NCBI GenBank assembly: GCA_042091375.1
Contig: JBELHO010000003.1
Span: 1 to 64,000, forward strand
DNA: 64,000 bases
Source of the DNA: JBELHO01 sp042091375
GTDB lineage: Bacteria; Pseudomonadota; Gammaproteobacteria; Enterobacterales; Alteromonadaceae
Direction: 5' to 3'
Part shown: positions 33,270 to 41,296 of the stretch, piece by piece
How the letters are laid out: each line of letters opens with the position of its first letter
Position numbering within the stretch: position 1 is the first letter of the stretch
Program-made: the position numbers and the translations under genes
Notes under the pieces: generated by a model
The model's database searches: none
Seen by the model: only the letters and a program-made list of their open reading frames with translations
What the model was told of the DNA's origin: nothing

Positions 33270-33809
33270 ATGAAGCCTATTTATTTTTGTTTTGTGTTGC
33301 TGTTATGCGCTGCAATTAGCGCTTGTAGTGTAAAAAACACCTTAAACGTTCGATTCAATAAAAATTTTAATTTTTCATCTATGCATTCTTATAGTACCTT
33401 CGAACGCAACTCAACTTTTAGTGATATTCAAAGTATTAACTATACAATGCGCAATAGTATTGAAATAGCTATTGAGCAAATTCTTGATAAAAAAGGCCTT
33501 CACTATAAAAGCCAAACTAATGCCGATGTAACTGTTGGCTATTATCTGATTGATAACAATGCTGCGCAGCTAAAGGACTATGATCAAACAGTAAAGTACT
33601 GTCAGCCTTGTTTATCATGGTTAAACCCGCAAACAGAGCAATGGCGATTACTTCCGGGCAGTATACTGATCGATATCATTAGCAATAAAGATCAGCGCTC
33701 TGTATGGCGAAGTGTACTTCCGCTTAATATCAAAGAAAATGATAACAGCAAGGAAATTCAGTTTAAAATTAATCTGGCGCTAGAGACTATGTTTGATAAG
33801 TTGCCTTGA
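33270..33809 (+). CDS. DUF4136 family lipoprotein
   Basis: The 179-residue protein has a lipoprotein signal (hydrophobic residues 5-18, lipobox AISAC with Cys 19). A DUF4136 fold follows, with the typical NFSSMHSYSTFE early strand and DVTVGYYLI strand. Function is unknown; these are outer-membrane or periplasmic lipoproteins. It is upstream of an unrelated membrane-anchored protein on the same strand. Confidence 0.85.
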   Translation: MKPIYFCFVLLLCAAISACSVKNTLNVRFNKNFNFSSMHSYSTFERNSTFSDIQSINYTMRNSIEIAIEQILDKKGLHYKSQTNADVTVGYYLIDNNAAQLKDYDQTVKYCQPCLSWLNPQTEQWRLLPGSILIDIISNKDQRSVWRSVLPLNIKENDNSKEIQFKINLALETMFDKLP

Positions 33810-33864
33810 CAATAGGCCTATACCTAAAACTCTTTTACGGTTAGGCATGCTTGGAAAATAAATT

Positions 33865-34458
33865 ATGTTTAAATGGCTTGCTATTTCAGCAACAGTGTTA
33901 ATGATGTTTCTGGCTATTTTGTTGGCACTTGGTTATTTTTTACAACAAAATGAAAAGACCACTAAGGCGTTAAAGCAGCAGTTTGATCAACAACGTCTGG
34001 CCAGATTAAAAATCAATCAAAAAATACATAGTAGTCCAATAATTAACCGCGTATCAGAAAGTAATGCATCACAAAGCAGCGAAGCTGAAAGTAGTGCATC
34101 ACAAAGCAGTGCATCAGTTAACAATCGATCTGTTAATGCAGCATCAGCAAACATTGAGATTGAAATTGTTGATAATGACATGGACGATGCACTTATACCT
34201 GATGAGCACAATAGAGCAGACCAACCAATGGGTTTGCAGCAACAGATTATTGCCGAAAACTTGATCTGTGTCACTGATGCACAATGTGTTGCCTTTAACG
34301 CTGACAAAAACCAAGATAACTGTTACCTAGCTGTCAATAGCATAGGCGCGGCTAAATTGTCAAAAATACAGGGTTTTAAACAGACTAACCAGCAATGTTT
34401 AACTAAGCAGGATGAGGTTTTAGTCAAATGCATAAAAAATTTATGTACTCTAGATTAA
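33865..34458 (+). CDS. Membrane-anchored hypothetical protein with six-cysteine C-terminus
   Basis: One N-terminal helix (about residues 4-27) is followed by a charged segment, a Ser/Ala-rich low-complexity linker with repeated ASQSS units (about 63-95), and a C-terminal region with six cysteines (ICVTDAQCVAFNADKNQDNC, then three more). The even cysteine number and the export signal suggest disulfides in the periplasm. I do not recognise the family. Confidence 0.7.
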   Translation: MFKWLAISATVLMMFLAILLALGYFLQQNEKTTKALKQQFDQQRLARLKINQKIHSSPIINRVSESNASQSSEAESSASQSSASVNNRSVNAASANIEIEIVDNDMDDALIPDEHNRADQPMGLQQQIIAENLICVTDAQCVAFNADKNQDNCYLAVNSIGAAKLSKIQGFKQTNQQCLTKQDEVLVKCIKNLCTLD

Positions 34459-34567
34459 GCGTGATCAGACAGTCAGTATGCTAAGTTCCTTGCGCATTAC
34501 TGCACTATTAATTTACATTACTATTAAATTACAACATCGATGTTTATAATCTTCCTTTATATTCTAA

Positions 34568-34906
34568 ATGGCAGTAATTTTTATGACATATCCCAATGAT
34601 GAAACTGGTCAAGTGCTGACAGAAATGCAAGAAGCAGGCATAGATCTTAGCATTATACATCCCATCGTATTTTTTCAATTATTTGAAAATAAACAACAAG
34701 CGCAGGCGATGGCTGATCATCTTGCTGAAAAAGCGCCAGATATGTTGATATCTTTGCACCCCGATCAAATCCCAAATGTTTGGGATCTCGATTGCACAGT
34801 CAATATGTTACCAGATCACAGTGCAATTTTGGCTCAGGAAGCGCAATTTGCGCAAATCGCGGCAAAATTCAATGGTTATAATGATGGTTGGGGAATTCAG
34901 ACCTAG
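34568..34906 (+). CDS. RraB-like domain protein
   Basis: The 112-residue protein resembles the RNase E inhibitor RraB in size and ends FAQIAAKFNGYNDGWGIQT, close to the RraB signature (LAEKF..YDGWG). The N-terminal half (DETGQVLTEMQEAGIDLSII) also fits the RraB pattern of helix then strand. RraB proper is longer with an acidic tail that this lacks. An in-frame ATG at 34583 (MTYPND) is an alternative start. Confidence 0.65.
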   Translation: MAVIFMTYPNDETGQVLTEMQEAGIDLSIIHPIVFFQLFENKQQAQAMADHLAEKAPDMLISLHPDQIPNVWDLDCTVNMLPDHSAILAQEAQFAQIAAKFNGYNDGWGIQT

Positions 34907-34992
34907 GCAGTGTTCTGCAATTCTTGACTGATTTAGAATCAACCAACTATTTTTTGACGAAAGTAGGTATCAGTTGAGCTGCTTAGGGTAAG

Positions 34993-35631
34993 TTACTTAT
35001 ATTTATCTTCTGGTTCTTCAAGTTGAAATGCAGGCAAAGAAACCTGCCAATATATTGCCGCCAAACGCAATTTTAGCGCACCGGCAATGGCGCAAATGAG
35101 TGCGACATTTTCAGACCAGCCAATAGTGATAAATAACACATACAAACTGCCTCCCAATATAGCCGATGTTGCATATATTTCTTTGCGTAAAATCATTGGG
35201 ATAACGTTACACAACACATCCCTTATCATTCCACCAGCGACACCAGTAATGGTCCCCATGACGATAGCAATGGCCACAGGAACCCCGAGACTTACTGACT
35301 TGGCCGTACCTAAAACCGCGAATAGTGCTAAACCCAGGGCATCACTGAGCAATAAAAATCGTTTGGGTATACGCTTGGGTTGACGGATAAATATGATAGT
35401 TAACAAGGCAGTGGCTAAAATTACGTACAAGTAGATCGGATTAATTAACCAAAATACCGGACTGTCTAATACCACATCTCTTATGGTGCCACCACCAATG
35501 GCGGTAACCATAGCCAAGACGACAACGCCAAACGGATCTAGTTTGTAACGTCCAGCCATTAATGCTCCTGACAAAGAGAAAACAACGATGCCAAATAAAT
35601 CAAGCCAGTACAATAGTTCAAACATACTCAA
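34993..35631 (-). CDS. TRIC cation-channel family protein (UPF0126, YadS/YicG-like)
   Basis: The 212-residue membrane protein has about seven helices in two repeats, with the paired motifs AIGGGTIRDVVLD and GVAGGMIRDVLCN. Bacterial TRIC proteins form trimeric cation channels; the E. coli homologue YicG has been linked to glycine uptake. It is downstream of the CbiB-like gene by 35 bases and may be in its transcript. Confidence 0.92.
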   Translation of the reverse strand: MSMFELLYWLDLFGIVVFSLSGALMAGRYKLDPFGVVVLAMVTAIGGGTIRDVVLDSPVFWLINPIYLYVILATALLTIIFIRQPKRIPKRFLLLSDALGLALFAVLGTAKSVSLGVPVAIAIVMGTITGVAGGMIRDVLCNVIPMILRKEIYATSAILGGSLYVLFITIGWSENVALICAIAGALKLRLAAIYWQVSLPAFQLEEPEDKYK

Positions 35632-35666
35632 TCCTAAAACTAAAACCCTAAAAACATACCTTGCGG

Positions 35667-36626
35667 TTACCTTGCTGCTATGAGCAGTAATAGGCTAAAA
35701 GACACTAACGCTAGCGCGAGACATTGTACCTTATAAATATGCTGAATAGCTTTGATGATATCAGTTGCTTGCGGCTGCCTTCCACGATCATTAAAGCTAA
35801 TACGACGCAGTTTATGTAATTTGTACATAGCAACGCCACCTAATTTTACTGTTAGAATATAAGCCAAATAATGGATAACAATATTGTTGTTGTTATGAAA
35901 AAAGTGTTTTTTGATCAGTCGCCAATAAAGGATAACTGAATGGTTCAACGTGACTAAAATTTGTAATAACAAAAACAACCGCACTGGTAACCATTGTATA
36001 ATTTTAACTACTTTATCAATGCTTTGACCAAAATTATAGTATTTGATTTGTTTGATATTCCAACAGTAGTGCATTTCTAATAACAATCTAAAACACAATG
36101 CACTGAGCGAGCCAAACAATAAAAAAATAACCGCGACGACAAATTGTTGTTGAATAGTACGCAGCAACAGCATTTCAATACAAGCTTTGTTAATACCAAC
36201 CACGGATAATTGCTCAGTATCGCGCAATACCTGACTGGCGAGTAGTGTTTTAGCTTGGTATTTTTGGTTGGCATTGACAGATCTGACAATGTTTTTGCCA
36301 ACAAGCTTTAAAGAAAATGCGCCTAAGGCCATATATAAAAGCAATGCATGCCAGATCAATTCTATGGCGATCAGGGTTTCAAACAACCACAAGATAGTGA
36401 TAATCGGCAATAGGGTGATCACTATGGCAACAGTCCCTGCTACTTGCTGTTGTTGTTGACTGTTATTTGCATTATTGACTTTATCTGCCAAACGCAAACA
36501 ATAGAAATTGAAAAATCGCAGTGGTTCATGGGGCGAGACCCTGTAAATAATGGCTTTAAGTAAGAGCACTAAACCCAGCAATACAATCTGTTGAGCTGAG
36601 TTTGGCCAATCAGTGAGCACGTTCAT
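35667..36626 (-). CDS. CbiB/CobD-family membrane protein, likely diverged
   Basis: The 319-residue protein has several membrane helices and matches CbiB/CobD in general layout (PHEPLRFFNFYCLRLADKV near the N-terminus; helices to the C-terminus). CbiB makes adenosylcobinamide from cobyric acid and aminopropanol. No other cobalamin gene is near, and key segments look diverged. Similar orphan copies occur beside mtnN in related gammaproteobacteria. It may be a salvage enzyme or have another role. Confidence 0.7.
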   Translation of the reverse strand: MNVLTDWPNSAQQIVLLGLVLLLKAIIYRVSPHEPLRFFNFYCLRLADKVNNANNSQQQQQVAGTVAIVITLLPIITILWLFETLIAIELIWHALLLYMALGAFSLKLVGKNIVRSVNANQKYQAKTLLASQVLRDTEQLSVVGINKACIEMLLLRTIQQQFVVAVIFLLFGSLSALCFRLLLEMHYCWNIKQIKYYNFGQSIDKVVKIIQWLPVRLFLLLQILVTLNHSVILYWRLIKKHFFHNNNNIVIHYLAYILTVKLGGVAMYKLHKLRRISFNDRGRQPQATDIIKAIQHIYKVQCLALALVSFSLLLLIAAR

Positions 36627-36645
36627 TACAAGGTGTTGTCTTTAG

Positions 36646-37362
36646 TTAAGTTAATAGATTGGATTGATTTTTTAACTGATCTACCATCATTTCTACAAGC
36701 TGCGATGAATTTACTGCGGCTTTTTCTAAATAGGCTTCAAACGATGTTGGTGATTCTTTACCGGCAATATCGGATAGTGATCGTATGATCACAAAAGGTA
36801 CATGTAAGTGCTGGCAGGTATGGGCTATCGCCGCACCTTCCATTTCGACTGCGGCCATCTCAGGAAAATGCTTTCTAGCCTTGCTAATGTCTTCTGCTTT
36901 GGTCATGAAGGTATCGCCTGTGGTGATCAAGCCAACTATGCAGTTGATTTCACCGAGTGAGACAGCACTTGATTGAGCGGTATCGACTAACTGTGTATTG
37001 GCAGTATAAGCAGCTGGTTGGCTGGGTAACTGTCCTTGTTCATAACCAAAGGCGGTGAGGTCTACATCGTGGTAACGAACCTCTGAACTAATAACAATAT
37101 CACCCACTTGTAAAGAGGGCTCAAAGCCACCGGCAGAGCCAGTATTGACCACATAATCAGGTTGAAATTTATCGATTAAAAACGCTGTTGCTAGGGCGGC
37201 TGCGACTTTGCCAATGCCAGATTGGACTATAACCACATCGCTGTCATTCAACTGGCCTTGATAAAAAGTGAATCCGTGGTGTGTAAGGGTTTTACAGTCA
37301 GTTAGTTTGTTTTTTAATATAGCGATTTCAGCTTCCATCGCACCAATAATACCGGCTCTCAT
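36646..37362 (-). CDS. mtnN: 5'-methylthioadenosine/S-adenosylhomocysteine nucleosidase
   Basis: The enzyme cleaves adenine from MTA, SAH and 5'-deoxyadenosine, recycling methylation and radical-SAM by-products and feeding autoinducer-2 chemistry. The N-terminus MRAGIIGAMEAEIAIL, VVNTGSAGGF, VGLITTGDTFM and AAVEMEGAAIAHT (substrate-binding MEGA) are all conserved; the catalytic Asp lies in IIRSLSDIAG. Length is 238 residues. A long palindrome lies at its promoter. Confidence 0.96.
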   Translation of the reverse strand: MRAGIIGAMEAEIAILKNKLTDCKTLTHHGFTFYQGQLNDSDVVIVQSGIGKVAAALATAFLIDKFQPDYVVNTGSAGGFEPSLQVGDIVISSEVRYHDVDLTAFGYEQGQLPSQPAAYTANTQLVDTAQSSAVSLGEINCIVGLITTGDTFMTKAEDISKARKHFPEMAAVEMEGAAIAHTCQHLHVPFVIIRSLSDIAGKESPTSFEAYLEKAAVNSSQLVEMMVDQLKNQSNLLT

Positions 37363-37404
37363 ACAAGTCCTCTTAAATAGTATAATAGACGAGCGGCATT
37401 ATAG

Positions 37405-37437
37405 CGCATTAAACACAGTTGAACTGAGTTTAATGCG
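37405..37437. repeat. 33-bp near-perfect palindrome at mtnN promoter
   Basis: Sixteen-base arms around a single central G differ at one pair (A/A). The outer arms are CGCATTAAAC / GTTTAATGCG and the inner arms CAGTT / AACTG. It lies 40-75 bases upstream of mtnN, just upstream of a TATAAT on the minus strand (37403-37398). It lacks a T run, so an operator is more likely than a terminator. Confidence 0.65.
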
Positions 37438-37452
37438 ATTTAATTATTAAAT

Positions 37453-38139
37453 TTAATGGGGTAAAGACGCAGCTTGTTGGGGGAGCTTGCTTGACAGTTG
37501 TTTTACCATATTGGCTGTTGACTGTTGCTCTAATTGTGCCCGAGCAGCTGTCGTGGATAATACCCCGATAGAATTGTTCGCTGGCGCCTTAGAGCGGGCT
37601 TTAACCATAGGTGCAGGAATAACACTACCTTTCATTTTGGGGGCTGGTGCCTTATTCCCCAGAAGCCGACTGTTGATACAGGCTCTGATTTCATCCAATG
37701 TGTAATTTGACTTTACTTTAATGCGAAGGTGGGGAATAGATGCAGCCTCCAGTGCTCCACTAACAAACCAATCCTTTTTGATTTTGTAGCCCTTGCCTTG
37801 CGTGTCGACTAAATCTATCACCCCAAGTAACTTCATTGACACCCGATCGCAAATAGCAAAATCTAGGTATTTATTTTCAGCATTATTGACCGCCGCTTGA
37901 CTTGCCCTGTTTGATACGCCGTTGCGAATAGCGACAATATCGGCCAACTTAACTCTATTGATAACTCGGTATTTATTGCCAAGTGCCTGTTCCACTAGAT
38001 TGTGAAAATTTTTCTCAGCAGGGGTAAAAATGGTGTTTTTGCTATCAAATGGAAAGGGAAAGCTATTATTGTTTAGGCGACTCGATAATAACGCAACAAT
38101 AACGATAAGGCTGATCATGGCAAACAGGATAAGTTCCAT
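37453..38139 (-). CDS. DUF2726 domain membrane-anchored protein
   Basis: One N-terminal helix (residues 2-20, ELILFAMISLIVIVALL) is followed by a DUF2726 domain (about 35-150; FTPAEKNFHNLVEQAL, YLDFAICDR). DUF2726 has a PD-(D/E)XK-like, nuclease-related fold; the usual acidic ELDD segment reads IDLVD here, so activity is doubtful. A Pro/Ala-rich tail follows. I start at 38139, behind GGAGA; the open frame extends to 38196 without homology. Confidence 0.8.
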   Translation of the reverse strand: MELILFAMISLIVIVALLSSRLNNNSFPFPFDSKNTIFTPAEKNFHNLVEQALGNKYRVINRVKLADIVAIRNGVSNRASQAAVNNAENKYLDFAICDRVSMKLLGVIDLVDTQGKGYKIKKDWFVSGALEAASIPHLRIKVKSNYTLDEIRACINSRLLGNKAPAPKMKGSVIPAPMVKARSKAPANNSIGVLSTTAARAQLEQQSTANMVKQLSSKLPQQAASLPH

Positions 38140-38442
38140 AGGTATCTCCGACAATTCAAATTTTTGACACTGTAGTTTCTGTCTTGTTTTAAGCACTATA
38201 CATGCCAGAGATAAAATTATTTTTTTGAAAGGGTGTGTGCGTTATCAAAAAATAAATAGCCACTGTAATAAACCGCCAATAGAGATCATTAAAGCCCATG
38301 ATTAAAAATAGCGACAAAAATAATCCAATACACCTGTAATAAAAACCAAAATCATTCGACTATTACTCCCAGAAAAATGACTGGGTAGTCATTGTCAGTT
38401 GCCAGTTGTGAACAAGTAAAAATCGTCCTTACAAAGTAATGC
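38140..38442. other. Intergenic region between DUF2726 and YIP1 genes
   Basis: This divergent interval holds no gene I can support. It is A+T-rich; its right end leads into the palindromic promoter of the YIP1-macAB operon. Confidence 0.4.
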
Positions 38443-38472
38443 TTGACATAATATGTCAATGTAAAGTAGTTT
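38443..38472 (+). promoter_or_regulatory. Palindromic operator and promoter of YIP1-macAB operon
   Basis: TTGACATAATATGTCAA (38443-38459) is a perfect 17-bp palindrome whose left edge is a consensus -35. TAGTTT (38467-38472) follows 18 bases after TTGACA. The identical 17-mer with TAGTTT downstream is found before nfeD-SPFH. I infer a shared repressor or activator; the YIP1 start is about 100 bases further on. Confidence 0.6.
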
Positions 38473-38572
38473 AAGTCTCAATTTATTTCAGCGCGCAGTA
38501 ATCGCATACGCTAAGTACAATAGCCAAAGGTTACTTCTATAAACGGATATTTATTATAACAAGAGGTATTTT

Positions 38573-39286
38573 ATGTCATCCAATCCCATGCAAGCTTGTG
38601 TCGATATGTTTTTAACACCGCAATCAGCGTTTAACTCAGTGCTAGATAAAAAAGGTTGGGCTTGGCTGCCATTCTTTTTGGTTACACTGATGAGTTCTCT
38701 GGTTTTTGTACATTATTTCAGTGTAGTCGATATTGATTGGTTTCAAGAACAAAGTATTGAACAGGCAGCGGCAATGACTGGTATGTCTTACCAAGAATTA
38801 AAAGAAGCTACTCCGCCAACTGACGCTTCAAGTTCGATGCTGCAAACGGTTATTTCAGTGGCTATTGGTTTAGTTATTGTCAATTTGTTTGGGGCTTTAT
38901 ATTTCCTACTGGCCACTAAAATAACCGCAAAAAATGAGCTGTCATTTGGCGATTGGTTTGCTTTTGCTTGGTGGACCAGCCTACCTGCAGTGTTGAGTTC
39001 GATGGTATCTATGTTGGTGATATTTTTTGCTACCGATACCTTCATTGCCATGGCTGATTTGCAACCAACCAGTTTTAATAGCTTGTTTTTCGGGCTACCA
39101 CAATCAAATGTTTGGAGCAGTTTTTTTGAGGGGATTTCGCTGTTTAATTTTTGGATGATTGCGTTGTCATATTTTGGTTTAAAATCTTGGTTAGCCATAG
39201 AGAGTAAAAAAGCATTTATTTTAGCGATTATTCCCAGTGTTATTATTTATGGTTGTTGGGCGCTATTTATTGCTTTGCTTGCTTAA
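38573..39286 (+). CDS. YIP1 family membrane protein
   Basis: The 237-residue protein has about five membrane helices in a YIP1 domain (early NPMQACVDMFLTPQSAFNSV, a family-typical start). The bacterial role is not established. It is the first gene of a four-gene operon with an RND-type adaptor and an ABC transporter, which suggests an accessory role in export or its sensing. Confidence 0.85.
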   Translation: MSSNPMQACVDMFLTPQSAFNSVLDKKGWAWLPFFLVTLMSSLVFVHYFSVVDIDWFQEQSIEQAAAMTGMSYQELKEATPPTDASSSMLQTVISVAIGLVIVNLFGALYFLLATKITAKNELSFGDWFAFAWWTSLPAVLSSMVSMLVIFFATDTFIAMADLQPTSFNSLFFGLPQSNVWSSFFEGISLFNFWMIALSYFGLKSWLAIESKKAFILAIIPSVIIYGCWALFIALLA

Positions 39287-39335
39287 AAGCTTTGCTTTTT
39301 GAAAAATAATCTATTGGCAACTAAGGGCCCACAGA

Positions 39336-40535
39336 ATGAAAAAGATACTAATTATTGTCACAGTGATCAGTGCTCTGGTTGCTTTGGCTTATTTTAAAAA
39401 AGCCGGAAAAGCGGCAACGGTTGAGGTTAAAGTAGAACAGGTACAAGTTGAGGATATCAAACGTTCAATACTCGCCTCTGGTACCTTAGTATACAAAGAG
39501 CAGGTGCAACTTAGATCGGAAGTGATTGGCCAAGTCAAAGAAATGCTAATTGAAGAGGGCGATGCGGTTGTCGTTGATCAAGTGTTAATGCGACTTGAAC
39601 CAACAACATTTAAAGCCGATGTCGAACAGCAAAAAGCCTATGTGCGTATGCAAACTATTGCAATTGAAAGACAAAAAAAGCAAATTGAGAGTTTAGCTTC
39701 TCGCTGGCAGCGTAAAAACGATCTGTTCAAGTTAGGCATCATAGGTCAAGATGAGCATGAAGCAATAGACAATGAATTTGCTTTAGCAAAAATCGATTTG
39801 CGTTCAAGAGAGGAGTCGCTTTTACAAGCGAATGCAACTTTAGCGAAGGCACAAGAGCGTTTGGATAAAACCGTATTTCGCTCACCCATTAATGGTATAG
39901 CGACTTCCGTTGATATTAAAAAAGGCGAAACTGCGATCAGCGGCACCACCAATATTTCAGGTTCAAACTTAATCACCTTGGCAGATCCTTCATCGATTTT
40001 AATTGAGGTACAAGTAGATGAAGCTGATATTGCTAATGTTGATGTAGGGCAGGAAGCGGATATTTTCGCCGTGGCTTTTCCCGATCATGCCCTTAAAGGG
40101 CATGTGCAAAATATTGCCACCTCAGCCAAACGATCGGCCAGACGTCAAGGTTTGAGCTTTACTGTGAAAATTTTATTGCAGGATTCAGCTGCGGTTGCGG
40201 TTCGTCCTGGGATGAGTTGTCGCGCAGAAATCTTCACCCAAACAAAAGATAAAACCATTGCTGTACCCAGTGAGGCTATTGTCTTTGCCAAACCCGATAC
40301 TGCCAGTGATGAGGACGATATTGACGATACCAACCAACAGGAACAAAGCTACGTGTATATTGTTGAGGATGGCAAAGCTAAAAAAATAGCGGTTGATTTA
40401 GGTATTTCTAATGATCGTTATCAAGAGATAGTTTCCGGTATTAAAGTCGGCGATAAAGTGGTTACTGGCCCTGCGCGAACGTTGAGTAAGTTAAAGGACG
40501 CCGCGCCAGTCAATATCACTTTGAAAGAGGCTTGA
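39336..40535 (+). CDS. MacA-like periplasmic adaptor (membrane-fusion) protein
   Basis: An N-terminal anchor (residues 3-20) precedes a lipoyl half-domain, a long helical hairpin (about 100-165) and the beta-barrel domain; VRPGMSCRAEIF is a typical late motif. MacA-type adaptors link an inner-membrane ABC transporter to a TolC channel for macrolides, peptides or lipids. AAGGG precedes the start. Its stop overlaps the ATPase start region. No TolC gene is in the window. Confidence 0.92.
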   Translation: MKKILIIVTVISALVALAYFKKAGKAATVEVKVEQVQVEDIKRSILASGTLVYKEQVQLRSEVIGQVKEMLIEEGDAVVVDQVLMRLEPTTFKADVEQQKAYVRMQTIAIERQKKQIESLASRWQRKNDLFKLGIIGQDEHEAIDNEFALAKIDLRSREESLLQANATLAKAQERLDKTVFRSPINGIATSVDIKKGETAISGTTNISGSNLITLADPSSILIEVQVDEADIANVDVGQEADIFAVAFPDHALKGHVQNIATSAKRSARRQGLSFTVKILLQDSAAVAVRPGMSCRAEIFTQTKDKTIAVPSEAIVFAKPDTASDEDDIDDTNQQEQSYVYIVEDGKAKKIAVDLGISNDRYQEIVSGIKVGDKVVTGPARTLSKLKDAAPVNITLKEA

Positions 40536-40537
40536 TC

Positions 40538-41296
40538 ATGTCATCAACTGACAATTCCGAACAAGCGGTTAATGATCAGGTTATTATTGCTCTTAACCGA
40601 ATTGCCAAGCGTTATGAAATGGGCGGCGAATCTTTTTATGCATTGAATCACTTAGATTTATCTATATTCAACAATGATTATTTAGCGATAATTGGTCCCT
40701 CGGGCTCGGGTAAATCTACGTTGATGAACTTATTGGGTTGTTTGGATTATCCTTCATCGGGTGAATATATACTCAAAGGTAAAAATGTTGCCTCGATGAA
40801 TGAATCTGAGTTAGCGGCGATAAGAAACCTAGAAATTGGCTTTATATTTCAAAGTTTCAATTTATTGCCCCGTGCCACTGCCTTGCAAAATGTGATGCAA
40901 CCGCTAATTTACCGAGGGATGGCAATAAAAGAGCGTAAAAAACAAGCTGAATTGGCCCTAACTCGGGTTGGTTTACACAATAGAATGCATCACTTGCCCA
41001 ATCAATTATCGGGGGGGCAGCGGCAACGTGTGGCGATTGCCCGAGCCTTAGTGACTAATCCCAGTATTTTATTAGCTGATGAGCCTACGGGTAATTTGGA
41101 CTCGTCAACAACCGCAGAAATCATGGCTTTATTTGACGAGTTACACCGCGATGGACAAACCTTAATTGTAGTAACTCACGAGCAAGAAATAGCTGATCAT
41201 TGTCGTCGTGTTATTCGCTTAAAAGACGGCGAATTAGTCTCTGATTCGTTAAATAGTGATCTCAATAAAGACATAAGAGAGGAATGCTATGTCTAG
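40538..41296 (+). CDS. MacB-type ABC transporter ATP-binding protein
   Basis: This ATPase has Walker A IGPSGSGKSTLMNLLG, signature LSGGQRQRVAIARAL and Walker B LLADEPTGNLDS, in the LolD/MacB branch. Here the ATPase is separate from the permease, unlike the fused E. coli MacB. I choose the ATG at 40538, seven bases from AGAGG, over a TTG at 40532. It overlaps the permease gene by eight bases. Confidence 0.94.
   Translation: MSSTDNSEQAVNDQVIIALNRIAKRYEMGGESFYALNHLDLSIFNNDYLAIIGPSGSGKSTLMNLLGCLDYPSSGEYILKGKNVASMNESELAAIRNLEIGFIFQSFNLLPRATALQNVMQPLIYRGMAIKERKKQAELALTRVGLHNRMHHLPNQLSGGQRQRVAIARALVTNPSILLADEPTGNLDSSTTAEIMALFDELHRDGQTLIVVTHEQEIADHCRRVIRLKDGELVSDSLNSDLNKDIREECYV

Noticed and set aside
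34017..34307. Antisense ORF with a Leu/Ser repetitive protein opposite the six-cysteine protein gene
   Set aside because: Its repeat is simply the reverse complement of the Ser/Ala linker in the real gene.
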